Source of the DNA: Granulicella sp. dw_53
GTDB taxonomy: Bacteria; Acidobacteriota; Terriglobia; Terriglobales; Acidobacteriaceae
Assembly (NCBI RefSeq): GCF_018449545.1
Contig: NZ_JAAVUR010000023.1
Coordinates: 1 to 64,000 of the forward strand
Length of the DNA: 64,000 bases
Direction of reading: 5' to 3'
Shown one piece after another: positions 33,417 through 42,428 of the stretch. Under the pieces are notes generated by a model. That model made no database searches. It saw only the letters and a list, made by a program, of their open reading frames with translations, and was not told the origin of the DNA. Both the position numbers and the translations under genes were made by a program. Within the stretch, counting starts at the first letter, position 1. Each line of letters starts with the position of its first letter.

Positions 33417-33745
33417 AACTTCAGAGGAGTGAACGATGCGAACATCGTGGAGGATTCGGATAATGTGGCAAGGGGAACGATGTCGCACGCGACGGCGTAA
33501 CGGCCCCATAACGCGAGCACGGCGGGGTTGGTGTGTGCGCGCTCGACGCCTCCAGCCGTCCACTCGAAGACCTCCACAATCGTGCCGTCCTGCGCCTGGC
33601 AGCTCGTCACCGGATAATCCGTCGCCAGACCCTCGGAACGGAGCAGGGGGACATGCTCCCGGGTAAGCTGCACAAGTTCCGCTTCTCTTCCGGGCTTGGG
33701 TTTATAGGCAACGATCACCAGGGTCGCAGCGGGGTTCGTGTTCAT
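33413..33745 (-). CDS. Antibiotic biosynthesis monooxygenase (ABM) fold protein
   Basis: A 110-residue ferredoxin-like ABM-domain protein (TLVIVAYKPKPGREAELVQL, then TIVEVFEWTAGG and HTNPAVLALWGRYAVACDIV). Members include heme-degrading and quinol monooxygenases; the substrate is not predictable. The ATG at 33745 has GGAGGAAGG directly upstream and overlaps the stop of the VOC-like fragment (ATGA), suggesting translational coupling. It converges on the radical SAM gene with a 4-bp overlap. Confidence 0.82.
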   Translation of the reverse strand: MNTNPAATLVIVAYKPKPGREAELVQLTREHVPLLRSEGLATDYPVTSCQAQDGTIVEVFEWTAGGVERAHTNPAVLALWGRYAVACDIVPLATLSESSTMFASFTPLKF

Positions 33746-33882
33746 GCCTTCCTCCACAGGCCGAAGACCATGCCAAGAGGATCAGCCTGCTGAACGGCGC
33801 AACCAAAGAGCTTGCTGCAGAAGCCCGTGCAGCCGTCCGGATCCTTGGAAATCACCTGAGATGCAGAATCGGGGTAAGACAT
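33742..33882 (-). pseudogene. N-terminal fragment of a VOC/glyoxalase-family gene
   Basis: A 46-residue frame, too short to be obvious, reads QVISKDPDGCTGFCSKLFGC followed by AVQQADPLGMVFGLWRKA. The pattern KDxxxxxxFYSKLFGWxVxxADPxGY is the start of single-domain VOC proteins (about 120-130 residues); the rest, including the remaining metal-site strands, is absent. It ends in ATGA with the ABM start. Either a truncated remnant that still leads translation of the ABM gene, or a small protein in its own right. Confidence 0.55.
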
Positions 33883-34023
33883 GGCGGGAGTTTACGCCGA
33901 GACTCTTCAGCGCGGCCAGCAAAATCAACCGTGAATTCTTCCAAACGCCTCACAAGTCAAAGCGAGTACGTACCGGCTCATCCCCACCCGGAGACCACAT
34001 TGAAGCCAGTTATCCCAGAACAG

Positions 34024-34203
34024 CTATCCCTGAACAGTCTGCGACCGAGCTGCCACACGCTGTGCGGAACCCGCCGCCACCTGGCGCGCATGGATCCGAA
34101 ACAGACGAAACATTGCGATACATACCCCGTAAGCCAACAGTACACCTACCGCAAGTGAAGCTAACACCGCTGAAATCAATACAATCGACGAATTCACAAA
34201 CAT
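34024..34203 (-). CDS. Small single-pass membrane protein, 59 residues
   Basis: A short protein with a hydrophobic N-terminal helix (SSIVLISAVLASLAVGVLLA) continuing YGVCIAMFRLFRIHARQVA and a basic, Ala-rich tail. Start choice: the ATG at 34203 places the helix at the N-terminus, with AAAAGGA almost touching it; the frame also offers 34248. No family function is known to me. It is divergent from uvrA. Confidence 0.55.
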   Translation of the reverse strand: MFVNSSIVLISAVLASLAVGVLLAYGVCIAMFRLFRIHARQVAAGSAQRVAARSQTVQG

Positions 34204-34431
34204 TCCTTTTTTAGCCCACTCAGCCTGCCGGTCACGTACGACATCCATGCCCGCAAAAACTGATTATCGCTTCTCTCGGATTACCTTCGCGTTAATACTC
34301 CAATAACCCAGCCGAAGGGTAACATCCCACGAAGGTGGATCATATTGTCTGTTCGGATACCGCCTCCCCCTTCAACGCATCCGCCGCATGACGTATCCTA
34401 AAGACTTGGCCGTATAGCGGCCCCAATCTCT

Positions 34432-37400
34432 ATGGGCATCACACATATCACCGTCCGCGGAGCGCGTCAGCATAACCTCCGCAACGTCGACGTCAGCATT
34501 CCGCGCAACACCCTCACCGTCGTCACCGGCCTCTCCGGCTCCGGAAAATCCTCGCTCGCCTTCGATACCATCTACGCCGAGGGCCAGCGCCGTTACGTCG
34601 AGACTCTCTCCGCCTACGCACGCCAGTTTCTTGACCAGATGGAGCGCCCCGACGTCGACGCCATCGACGGTCTCTCCCCGGCCATCTCCATCGAGCAGAA
34701 GACCACCTCCCGTAGCCCCCGCTCCACGGTCGGCACTATCACCGAGATCTACGACTATCTGCGCCTCCTCTACGCCTCGGTAGGCCAGCCCCACTGCCCC
34801 AACTGCCAACGTCCCATCTCCCGCCAGACCGCCGACCAGATCGTCGAGCGCATCGTCTCGCTCTCCCCCGGCGAGCGCATTACCGTCTTCGCCCCCATCG
34901 TCCGCGGCCGCAAGGGTGAGTTCCGCGAAGAGCTTGAAGCCCTCGATCAGCAGGGCTTCCGCGCCCGCATCGACGGCGAGATCACCGAGCTCACCGAGGG
35001 AATGCGCCTCGAAAAGCGCAAGAACCACACCGTCGAAGCCATCGTCGACCGCATCATCCTCAAGCCGCTGCCTCCCGAGAACACCAGCGCCGCCCTCGCC
35101 TACGCGGCCCCCCGCTACGACACCCGCCGCCTCGAGACCTCCGTCCTCAAAGCCCTGCAGATGGCCAACGGTCTGGTACTCATCGGCCTCCAGGACCCCG
35201 TCACCCGCAAGCAGGAGGAGACCCTCTACTCCTCCTCCATGGCCTGCCCCGACTGCGGCATCAACGTCCCCCGCCTCGAGCCCCGCAGCTTCTCCTTCAA
35301 CTCCACCTACGGCGCCTGCCCTGAGTGCCACGGCCTAGGCAGCATCTACGACTTCGACCCCGCCCGCACCATCACCGACTGGTCCAAGCCCCTGCTCGAC
35401 GGCGCCATGGGCCCCGGCTCCGGCTCCGCCTACCTCCTTCGCCTCATCAAGCTGGCCGCCGACAAATACAAGATCAACATCAGGGTGCCCTTCGAGCAGC
35501 TCACCTCCGAGCAGCAGAACCTCTTTCTCTACGGTCCTCCGCGCAGCGAGGCCAGCCGCACCGGCTTCCACGGCATCTTCGCCTACCTTCGCGCCAACCT
35601 CGAAGACACCAAATCCGAGGGCTACCGCGAGTACATGATGCAGTACATGTCCGCGACCACCTGCCCTGTCTGCAAGGGTCGCCGCCTGCGCCCGGAGTCC
35701 CTCGCCGTCACCGTCAACGACGCCTCCATCGCCGACTTCACCGGCCTCTCGCTCGAACGCGCCCTCGAAGCCTCCCGCACCATGCTCTTCACCGGCCGCG
35801 ACCGCATCATCGCCGACCGTCTCCAGCGCGAGATCATCGAGCGCCTCGAATTCCTCAACGCAGTCGGCCTCGGCTATCTCTCGCTCGACCGCTCCGCCGC
35901 CACCCTCTCCGGCGGCGAAGGCCAGCGCATCCGCCTCGCCACCCAGATCGGCTCGCGCCTCCGCGGTGTCCTCTACGTCCTCGACGAGCCCTCCATCGGC
36001 CTCCATCAGCGCGACAACCAGCGCCTCATTACCGCGCTCGAGAACCTGCGCGACCTCGGCAACACCGTCCTCGTCGTCGAGCACGACGAAGACACCATCC
36101 GCAAGGCCGACTACGTCCTCGATCTAGGCCCCGGAGCCGGCAAAAACGGCGGCTTCCTCATCGCCGACGGCACTCCCCAGCAGATCATGGACAACCCCGC
36201 CTCCATCACCGGCCAGTACCTCGCCGGCAAGATCGAGATCGTCGCCCGTGCAAATCCGCGAGCCCTCACCGGCAAGTGGCTCACCGTCGAAGACGCCCAC
36301 TCCCACAACCTCCAGAACGTCACCGCCCACTTCCCTCTTGGCGTCATGACCGTCGTCTCCGGAGTCAGCGGCTCCGGAAAATCCACCCTCGTCAACGACA
36401 TCCTCTACCGCGCCCTCGCCAAGAACCTCTACGGCTCCCGCGAAGAGCCCGGCCAGCACGGAGCAGTGCGCGGTATCGATCAGCTCGATAAGGTCATCCA
36501 GATCGACCAGTCCCCCATCGGACGCACCCCGCGCTCCAACCCCGCCACCTACACCGGCGTCTTCACCGCCATGCGCGACCTCTTCGCCATGCTCCCCGAG
36601 TCCCGCGAGCGCGGCTACAAACCCGGACGCTTCTCCTTCAACGTCCAGGGCGGACGTTGCGAGGCCTGCCAGGGCGAGGGTCAACGACGCATCGAGATGA
36701 ACTTCCTACCCGACGTCTACGTCCTCTGCGAGGTATGTAACGGTCGCCGCTACAATCAGGAGACCCTCTCCGTCAAGTTCAACGGCTACAGCATCGCCGA
36801 CCTCCTCGACCTTCCCATCGAAGACGCCGTCCCCATCCTCAAGGACATCCCCAGCGTCCACATCAAGCTCCAGACCCTCGTCGACGTCGGCCTCGGATAC
36901 ATCCACCTCGGCCAGTCCGCTACGACGCTCTCCGGCGGCGAAGCCCAGCGCATGAAGCTCGCCCGCGAGCTCTCCAAGCGCCAGACCGGCCGCACCCTCT
37001 ACCTCCTCGACGAACCCACCACCGGCCTCCACTTCGACGATGTCCGCAAGCTCCTAGAGGTCCTCCACCGCCTCACCGACCTCGGCAACACCATCATCAT
37101 CATCGAGCACAACCTCGACATCATCCGCAACGCCGACTACGTCCTCGACATGGGCCCCGAAGGCGGCGAAGCCGGCGGCCGCGTCATCGCGCACGGCACC
37201 CCTGAGCAGATCGCCACCGTCTCCGCCTCCCACACCGGAGCCTTCCTCGCCCGCCACTACACTGCCAGCATGCCCAACTTCGCCGAACGCAACGGCGTCA
37301 GCCACGCAGGCCCTCAGCCCTTCGACCCCAGCACCCCCGAAGACCGCAAGAAGGATGCCCGTGGTAAGTTCATCGTGCCCGACAAGAAGACCGGCGTCCC

Positions 37401-37533
37401 CAAGGCTAGCTCCGCTAAGCCGGAGGAGCGTAAAACCAAGGCAGCCAAAAAGTCCGTAGCAAAGAAGACAGCCGCACCGAAGACAGCCGCCAAAAAATCC
37501 GCCAAGTCTGCAACCAAGAAGGCTGCGAAATGA
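34432..37533 (+). CDS. uvrA: Excinuclease ABC subunit UvrA with Lys/Ala-rich tail
   Basis: The damage-recognition ATPase of nucleotide excision repair. The first Walker A is GLSGSGKSS, the second GVSGSGKST; signatures LSGGEGQRIRLA and LSGGEAQRMKLA, and Walker B LYVLDEPSIGLH and LYLLDEPTTGLH, are all intact. Zinc modules are CPDCG with CPECHG, and CEACQGEG with CEVCNG. At 1033 residues it exceeds the usual 940-950, because the last 60-70 residues form a Lys/Ala/Thr-rich tail (KKSVAKKTAAPKTAAKKSAK). The following CPBP gene overlaps its stop by four bases. Confidence 0.98.
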   Translation: MGITHITVRGARQHNLRNVDVSIPRNTLTVVTGLSGSGKSSLAFDTIYAEGQRRYVETLSAYARQFLDQMERPDVDAIDGLSPAISIEQKTTSRSPRSTVGTITEIYDYLRLLYASVGQPHCPNCQRPISRQTADQIVERIVSLSPGERITVFAPIVRGRKGEFREELEALDQQGFRARIDGEITELTEGMRLEKRKNHTVEAIVDRIILKPLPPENTSAALAYAAPRYDTRRLETSVLKALQMANGLVLIGLQDPVTRKQEETLYSSSMACPDCGINVPRLEPRSFSFNSTYGACPECHGLGSIYDFDPARTITDWSKPLLDGAMGPGSGSAYLLRLIKLAADKYKINIRVPFEQLTSEQQNLFLYGPPRSEASRTGFHGIFAYLRANLEDTKSEGYREYMMQYMSATTCPVCKGRRLRPESLAVTVNDASIADFTGLSLERALEASRTMLFTGRDRIIADRLQREIIERLEFLNAVGLGYLSLDRSAATLSGGEGQRIRLATQIGSRLRGVLYVLDEPSIGLHQRDNQRLITALENLRDLGNTVLVVEHDEDTIRKADYVLDLGPGAGKNGGFLIADGTPQQIMDNPASITGQYLAGKIEIVARANPRALTGKWLTVEDAHSHNLQNVTAHFPLGVMTVVSGVSGSGKSTLVNDILYRALAKNLYGSREEPGQHGAVRGIDQLDKVIQIDQSPIGRTPRSNPATYTGVFTAMRDLFAMLPESRERGYKPGRFSFNVQGGRCEACQGEGQRRIEMNFLPDVYVLCEVCNGRRYNQETLSVKFNGYSIADLLDLPIEDAVPILKDIPSVHIKLQTLVDVGLGYIHLGQSATTLSGGEAQRMKLARELSKRQTGRTLYLLDEPTTGLHFDDVRKLLEVLHRLTDLGNTIIIIEHNLDIIRNADYVLDMGPEGGEAGGRVIAHGTPEQIATVSASHTGAFLARHYTASMPNFAERNGVSHAGPQPFDPSTPEDRKKDARGKFIVPDKKTGVPKASSAKPEERKTKAAKKSVAKKTAAPKTAAKKSAKSATKKAAK

Positions 37534-38531
37534 TCCCCCGCCCCGCCGATCAGCGCGTCGAAGACCAACCCGGCGACCTGCCCGTTCCCCGGCCCATCGT
37601 GCCTATTCTCCCCTCGGGGGAGATCGAAGCCATCGTCCTGCCCCCGCTCGACAACACCCCCAACGACGCTCCCAACTCCGATCCGCCAGCCCGCATCCCT
37701 CATCTCGGTCATGCCGTTCTCTTCCTCGCCATCACCGGAGCCATCCTTCTCTTCAGCCAGTTCTTTCTGGGCTACTTCCACGAGCGCGCAGCCGCCGTCG
37801 CAACGCAGACTATCGCTAACCCGACCACCGCCACCAAGGCCGAGCACGCTCTCGCCGACATCTCCCCGCGCCTCCTCCTCGCATCCGAGGCCTTCACCTA
37901 CATCGCCACCCTGACCATCTCCTGGTTTCTCTTTCCGCTGCTCTGGCATCGATCCTTCCCTGTCGGCCTGCAGACCAACGCCCCCGCCGCCGGCCGCAAC
38001 GCCCTGCGGCTCGTGCCCATCGGCATCACCTTGTCCTTCGTGGTGCAGGCCGTCTCCTCCCTCATCACCATGCCCAAGTCCATTCCCATGGACGACTTCT
38101 TCCGCAACCCCACCGACGTCTGGCTCATCACCGCCTTTGGAACCATCCTCGCCCCGCTCTTCGAAGAGACCCTCTTCCGAGGATTCCTGCTCCCTGGCTT
38201 CGCCATCGCCTACGACTGGCTCTCCCTGCCGCGCATCCCCGCCGCCCGCGAGCAATGGAACTCCTCGAACGCCCTCTCGTTCCCCGCCCTCGCCTTCTCC
38301 GCCGTCCTCACCAGCATCCTCTTCGCGCTCCTCCACGGCCAGCAGACCGCCTTTACCTGGCCCGTCCTGCTCCTGCTCTTTTGCGTCTCCCTGATCCTCA
38401 CCGCCATCCGCATTCGCCTCCGCTCCGTCTTCGCCTCGGCACTCGTCCACGCCAGTTATAACTTCGCCGTCTTCCTGACCGCCTTCCTCGCCACCGGCGG
38501 CTACCGGCACCTCGACCGCCTCACCCGATAA
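37530..38531 (+). CDS. CPBP family intramembrane glutamic endopeptidase
   Basis: A 333-residue polytopic protein of the CAAX protease/bacteriocin-processing (CPBP, Abi) family. A Pro-rich cytoplasmic N-terminus (about 60 residues) precedes the first helix. The catalytic motif EETLFRG (EExxxR) lies near residue 210, LLHGQ supplies the second-motif histidine, and ASALVHASYNF the third. Such proteases process prenylated or peptide substrates in the membrane; the substrate here is unknown. Its ATG overlaps the uvrA stop (ATGA), so the two are translationally coupled without an evident functional link. Confidence 0.9.
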   Translation: MIPRPADQRVEDQPGDLPVPRPIVPILPSGEIEAIVLPPLDNTPNDAPNSDPPARIPHLGHAVLFLAITGAILLFSQFFLGYFHERAAAVATQTIANPTTATKAEHALADISPRLLLASEAFTYIATLTISWFLFPLLWHRSFPVGLQTNAPAAGRNALRLVPIGITLSFVVQAVSSLITMPKSIPMDDFFRNPTDVWLITAFGTILAPLFEETLFRGFLLPGFAIAYDWLSLPRIPAAREQWNSSNALSFPALAFSAVLTSILFALLHGQQTAFTWPVLLLLFCVSLILTAIRIRLRSVFASALVHASYNFAVFLTAFLATGGYRHLDRLTR

Positions 38532-38622
38532 CCAACCTCACTCCCCCGCTTTGGACTCATCCGCTCGTTTTCGGCTCATCCGCATATAGACTGGCAACCG
38601 AAGCTCGGAGAACCAAACGCAC

Positions 38623-39963
38623 ATGGGTCTGACCAACCAGTCAATACTTCTTCTCGTGAAAGCCGCTCTCACCGGAGCCCTCGGCGGACTCCTCTTCGGC
38701 TTCGACACCGCCGTCATCGCAGGAGTAACCCACTCACTCCAGCTCCAGTACGCGCTCAGCGAAGGCCAAAAGGGCTTCACCGTGGCCATCGCCCTCTACG
38801 GCACCGTATTCGGAGCGATCTTCAGCGGCCCGCTCGGCCAGAAGATCGGCAGCCGCAACGCCCTCCGCGTCACCGGAATCCTCTACGTCGTCTCCGCCAT
38901 CGGCTGCGCCTTCGCCGCCAACTGGCCTATGTTTCTTATCTTCCGCTTCCTCGGCGGCCTCGGCATCGGAGGCTCATCCGTCCTCGGTCCCGTCTACATC
39001 GCGGAGCTCGCCCCCGCCAAGTGGCGTGGCCGCATGGTCGGTCTCTTCCAGATCAACATCGTCATCGGCATCCTCGCCGCCTACCTCTCCAACGCCATCG
39101 TCGCCCACTTCGCCCTCGGAGCCATCGAGTGGCGCGTTCAGCTTGGAGTCGGCATCCTTCCCGCAGCTCTCTTCCTCCTCATGCTGCTCACCGCTCCCCA
39201 TAGCTCCCGCTGGCTCGTCAGCCAGAACCGCATCGACGAGGCGACCCTCATCCTCGCACGCATGGGCTCACCCGACTCCCGCGCCGAGGTCGACGCCATG
39301 GCCGAGGCCCTCCGCGCCGAAGGCGGAGCCACCCAGCACAGCCTCTTCCAGAGCCGCTACTCCAAACTCATCTTCCTCGCCGTCTCCATCGGCCTCTTCA
39401 ACCAGCTTTCGGGCATCAACGCCATCCTCTACTACCTCAACGACATCTTCGCCAGCGCTGGCTTCAGCTCCGTCTCCTCCAACGTGCAGGCCGTCGTCAT
39501 CGGCCTCGCCAACCTGCTCGCGACCTTGTTAGGCATCTCCATCATCGACAGGGTAGGACGCAAGGCCCTCCTCCTCACCGGAGCGATAGGTTGCGGCCTC
39601 GCCCTCAGCGGAGTCGCCTGGGTCTTCTACACCAACTCTCACCTCGGCCTGCTCCTTCCTCTACTCGTCGGCTTCATCATCTTCTTTGCCGTCTCGCAAG
39701 GAGCCGTCATCTGGGTCTACCTCAGCGAGGTCTTCCCCACCAACGTCCGCTCCAAGGGCCAGAGCCTAGGCTCCTCCACCCACTGGATCGCCAACGGCAT
39801 CATCGCCAACGCCTTCCCCTACATCGCCGTCTACTCCCGCGCCCTGCCCTTCGCCTTCTTCGCCGTCATGATGGCGGTGCAGTTCTTCACCGTGCTCTTC
39901 CTCTACCCAGAGACCAAGGGACAGACCCTCGAAGGCATGCAGGCCCACCTCGGCCTCCACTGA
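38623..39963 (+). CDS. MFS sugar porter
   Basis: A 446-residue, 12-helix transporter of the sugar porter family (proton-coupled or facilitated monosaccharide uptake). The signatures are GALGGLLFGFDTAVIAGV in helix 1, RFLGGLGIGGSSVLGPVYI, QLSGINAILYYLNDIF in helix 7, and the terminal PETKGQTLEGM. GGAGA lies about ten bases before the ATG. The substrate is not predictable from sequence. It stands between the CPBP gene and pyrE on the same strand. Confidence 0.93.
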   Translation: MGLTNQSILLLVKAALTGALGGLLFGFDTAVIAGVTHSLQLQYALSEGQKGFTVAIALYGTVFGAIFSGPLGQKIGSRNALRVTGILYVVSAIGCAFAANWPMFLIFRFLGGLGIGGSSVLGPVYIAELAPAKWRGRMVGLFQINIVIGILAAYLSNAIVAHFALGAIEWRVQLGVGILPAALFLLMLLTAPHSSRWLVSQNRIDEATLILARMGSPDSRAEVDAMAEALRAEGGATQHSLFQSRYSKLIFLAVSIGLFNQLSGINAILYYLNDIFASAGFSSVSSNVQAVVIGLANLLATLLGISIIDRVGRKALLLTGAIGCGLALSGVAWVFYTNSHLGLLLPLLVGFIIFFAVSQGAVIWVYLSEVFPTNVRSKGQSLGSSTHWIANGIIANAFPYIAVYSRALPFAFFAVMMAVQFFTVLFLYPETKGQTLEGMQAHLGLH

Positions 39964-40045
39964 GGACACCCACCGCACGACCCAGGTCACACCAGGACGT
40001 TCGATTTTGACGCTTGACCAAGCGCCCCCTAGAATCGACAAGACC

Positions 40046-40732
40046 ATGCCAGCCGACAACCGCGCCGACCTTCTCGACCTCATCGCCACCCACTCCTTCA
40101 AGCTCGGCGACTTCACCCTCGCCAGCGGCCAGAAGTCCGACTACTACATCGACTGCCGCATCACCACCCTCCACGCCGAGGGCGGACGCCTCTCCGGGCT
40201 CGTCCTCTACGACCTCATCCGCGAGCAGGTTCCGCACCCCGAGACCATCGAAGCCGTCGGCGGCCTCACCATGGGAGCCGATCCCCTCGTCTCCAACACC
40301 GCCTCCGCCAGCGCCTGGGCCGTCCACGATCAAGCCGAGCTCGCTGCCCTCATCCCCAACGAAGACCTCGACCAGGACCTCGGCGAAGACGCCGCCACCG
40401 CTCCCACCCTCATCCACGGCTTTCTCGTCCGCAAAGCAGAAAAGACCCACGGCACCGGCCGCCGCGTCGAGGGCTTCCTGCGCCCCGCAGCCCGCGTCGT
40501 CATCGTCGACGACGTCTGCACCACCGGAGGCTCCACCATCACCGCCATCGAGGCCGCCCGCGAGGCCGGAATGACCGTCGCCGCCGTCCTCTGCCTCGTA
40601 GACCGAGAACAAGGCGGCCGCGCCCGCATCGAAGCAGCCCTCAACGACCCCAACGACCCCACCGCCCCCTTTCTCGCCGCCTTCACCGCCACCGACGTCC
40701 GCACCGCCCACTTAGCCTTGCAACGCCCTTGA
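40046..40732 (+). CDS. pyrE: Orotate phosphoribosyltransferase with an internal acidic insertion
   Basis: Converts orotate and PRPP to OMP in pyrimidine synthesis. The sequence shows FTLASGQKSDYYIDCR, the PRPP-binding loop VIVDDVCTTGGST, and RKAEKTHGTGRRVEG. At 228 residues it is a little long: about 25 residues rich in Asp, Glu and Ala (DLDQDLGEDAATAP) replace the short loop that normally precedes AFxVRK. The start at 40046 is the first ATG; a TTG at 40007 is less likely. Confidence 0.92.
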   Translation: MPADNRADLLDLIATHSFKLGDFTLASGQKSDYYIDCRITTLHAEGGRLSGLVLYDLIREQVPHPETIEAVGGLTMGADPLVSNTASASAWAVHDQAELAALIPNEDLDQDLGEDAATAPTLIHGFLVRKAEKTHGTGRRVEGFLRPAARVVIVDDVCTTGGSTITAIEAAREAGMTVAAVLCLVDREQGGRARIEAALNDPNDPTAPFLAAFTATDVRTAHLALQRP

Positions 40733-40789
40733 CCGGCAAACGGACCCGATGAAAAAGAATTTACTCAGAGGTGATCAATAAGGACCTGC

Positions 40790-40836
40790 GCTGCGCCTCA
40801 ATGTGGCAGTTTCACTGCCAATTCCGGTTGCGCAGC
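40790..40836. other. Structured spacer after pyrE
   Basis: A 7-bp outer stem (40790-40796 with 40830-40836) encloses a 6-bp hairpin (40805-40810 with 40814-40819). There is no T tract. It may act as a weak terminator or processing site in the 192-base spacer, which otherwise shows nothing. Confidence 0.4.
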
Positions 40837-40924
40837 ACTTTATCAACTTTCTTTCCCAGAACTCATCTGTGAATTTATCCATCTGTACCTTTCTTTTGAT
40901 CCCATGAAGGTCTAACGTCTCCTT

Positions 40925-41119
40925 ATGAGCACCATCAAAGACTGTCCGGGCTGCAAATCATCCCAGGTGGGCCGCGCACACCGCACAACGTTGGATTATC
41001 TCTTATCCCCCTTCCACCTTCTCCCGTTTCGATGCCGCGAATGTGGTCGTCGCTTCTACGCCTCACGCCACATCAGCTCACCCAGGGTGGTCCGTCCGGA
41101 GCCTGACGGATCACTGTAG
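40925..41119 (+). CDS. Small zinc-ribbon protein, 64 residues
   Basis: A short soluble protein with two Cys pairs, CPGC (residues 8-11) and CREC (about 37-40), separated by a hydrophobic segment LDYLLSPFHLLPFRC, followed by GRRFYASR. This matches single zinc-ribbon proteins of unknown role. No ribosome site is evident. It lies 40 bases upstream of mtnA on the same strand. Confidence 0.7.
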   Translation: MSTIKDCPGCKSSQVGRAHRTTLDYLLSPFHLLPFRCRECGRRFYASRHISSPRVVRPEPDGSL

Positions 41120-41158
41120 ACCGTCATCCTTAATCGTCACTTCGTCTAAACTTAACGA

Positions 41159-42226
41159 ATGATTCCGACACTCGAATGGCTCCCCACCGGCGTTAACTTC
41201 CTCGATCAAACAAAACTCCCCCTCGAAGAGACCTACGTACTGGCGACCGACTACAAGCAGGTCGCCACCGTCATCCGCGACATGATCGTCCGTGGAGCTC
41301 CAGCCATCGGTGTCTCTGCCGCCATGGGCGTAGCCATCGGCATCGATCGCAGCACCGCGACCGACCTCCCCACCCTCACCGCCGAGGTCGCCGTCATTGC
41401 CAAGACCCTCGCCGAGACCCGCCCCACCGCCGTCAATCTCTTCTGGGGCATCGACGAAGTCCGCAACCTCTATAACGAGCTCGCAGCAAAGAACACTCCC
41501 ATTCCCGAGATCAAAGCCGCCGTCATCGCCAAGGCCCGCCGCATGTACGACGAGGACATCGCCTCCTGCAAACAATTGGGGGCCAACGGCGCATCGCTTC
41601 TGCCCCAGGAGGGCACCGTCCTAACCCACTGCAACGCCGGAGCCCTCGCCACCTGCGGCTACGGCACCGCCCTCGGCGTCATCCGCGCCGCCATCGAGGC
41701 CGGCCACAAGATCGACGTCCTCGCCGACGAGACCCGCCCCTTCCTGCAAGGCGCACGCCTCACCGCCTGGGAGCTCATGAAGGACGACATCACCACCACC
41801 GTCCTCTGCGACAACATGGCCGCCCACCTCATGTCCAAGGGTCGCATCCAGGCCGTCATCGTAGGCGCGGACCGCATCGCCGCCAACGGCGACACCGCCA
41901 ACAAGATCGGCACCTACGGCGTCTCCATCCTCGCCAAGGAGTTCGGCATCCCCTTCTACGTCGCCGCGCCCTGGTCCACCATCGACATCGCGACCGCCTC
42001 CGGCGACCTCATCCCCATCGAGCAGCGCGCCGCCACTGAGGTCACCCACTCCAACGGCAAGCAGATGACCCCCACCGGCGTAGGCATCGAGAACCCCGCC
42101 TTCGACGTCACCCCCGCCAAATACATCACCGCCATCATCACCGAGCGCGGCGTCCTCCGCGGTCCCTTCACCGAATCCATCCAACAGATGAACAAGCAGA
42201 CCGCTCCCGAACTCCTCCCCGCCTGA
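41159..42226 (+). CDS. mtnA: S-methyl-5-thioribose-1-phosphate isomerase
   Basis: Isomerises 5-methylthioribose-1-phosphate to methylthioribulose-1-phosphate in the methionine salvage pathway. The 355-residue protein shows IRDMIVRGAPAIGVSAAMG, the catalytic cysteine region VLTHCNAGALATCGYGTALG, ADETRPFLQGARLTAWEL, and VIVGADRIAANGDTANKIGT with the catalytic Asp. Full length for the family. No other methionine-salvage gene is in the window. Confidence 0.95.
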   Translation: MIPTLEWLPTGVNFLDQTKLPLEETYVLATDYKQVATVIRDMIVRGAPAIGVSAAMGVAIGIDRSTATDLPTLTAEVAVIAKTLAETRPTAVNLFWGIDEVRNLYNELAAKNTPIPEIKAAVIAKARRMYDEDIASCKQLGANGASLLPQEGTVLTHCNAGALATCGYGTALGVIRAAIEAGHKIDVLADETRPFLQGARLTAWELMKDDITTTVLCDNMAAHLMSKGRIQAVIVGADRIAANGDTANKIGTYGVSILAKEFGIPFYVAAPWSTIDIATASGDLIPIEQRAATEVTHSNGKQMTPTGVGIENPAFDVTPAKYITAIITERGVLRGPFTESIQQMNKQTAPELLPA

Positions 42227-42285
42227 TCGCTTCGATCAGTGCCCCGAGGACAAGGCACCAGACGAATAAAACCCTCCCTCTCGAG

Positions 42286-42336
42286 AGCATCAAGGCGCCA
42301 TCTGTTCCTTACGGAAAAGGATGGCGCCTTGATGCT
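42286..42336. terminator. Long perfect inverted repeat between convergent genes
   Basis: A 17-bp perfect stem (42286-42302 with 42320-42336) enclosing a small TTCC/GGAA hairpin, between mtnA and the convergent TolB-like gene. No T run follows on either strand, but position and strength suggest a bidirectional terminator. Confidence 0.7.
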
Positions 42337-42428
42337 TAACAAAACCACGAGAAGCTAAATATGGAGTCGACCGCTGGGCCGCGTCTCTCCGTGGAATCAA
42401 GAGAACGTATCGACTCGACGAACAAACG

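Noticed and set aside
35325..36491. An Arg/Pro/His-rich frame of 388 codons within uvrA
   Set aside because: Same-strand, wrong-frame shadow of uvrA.
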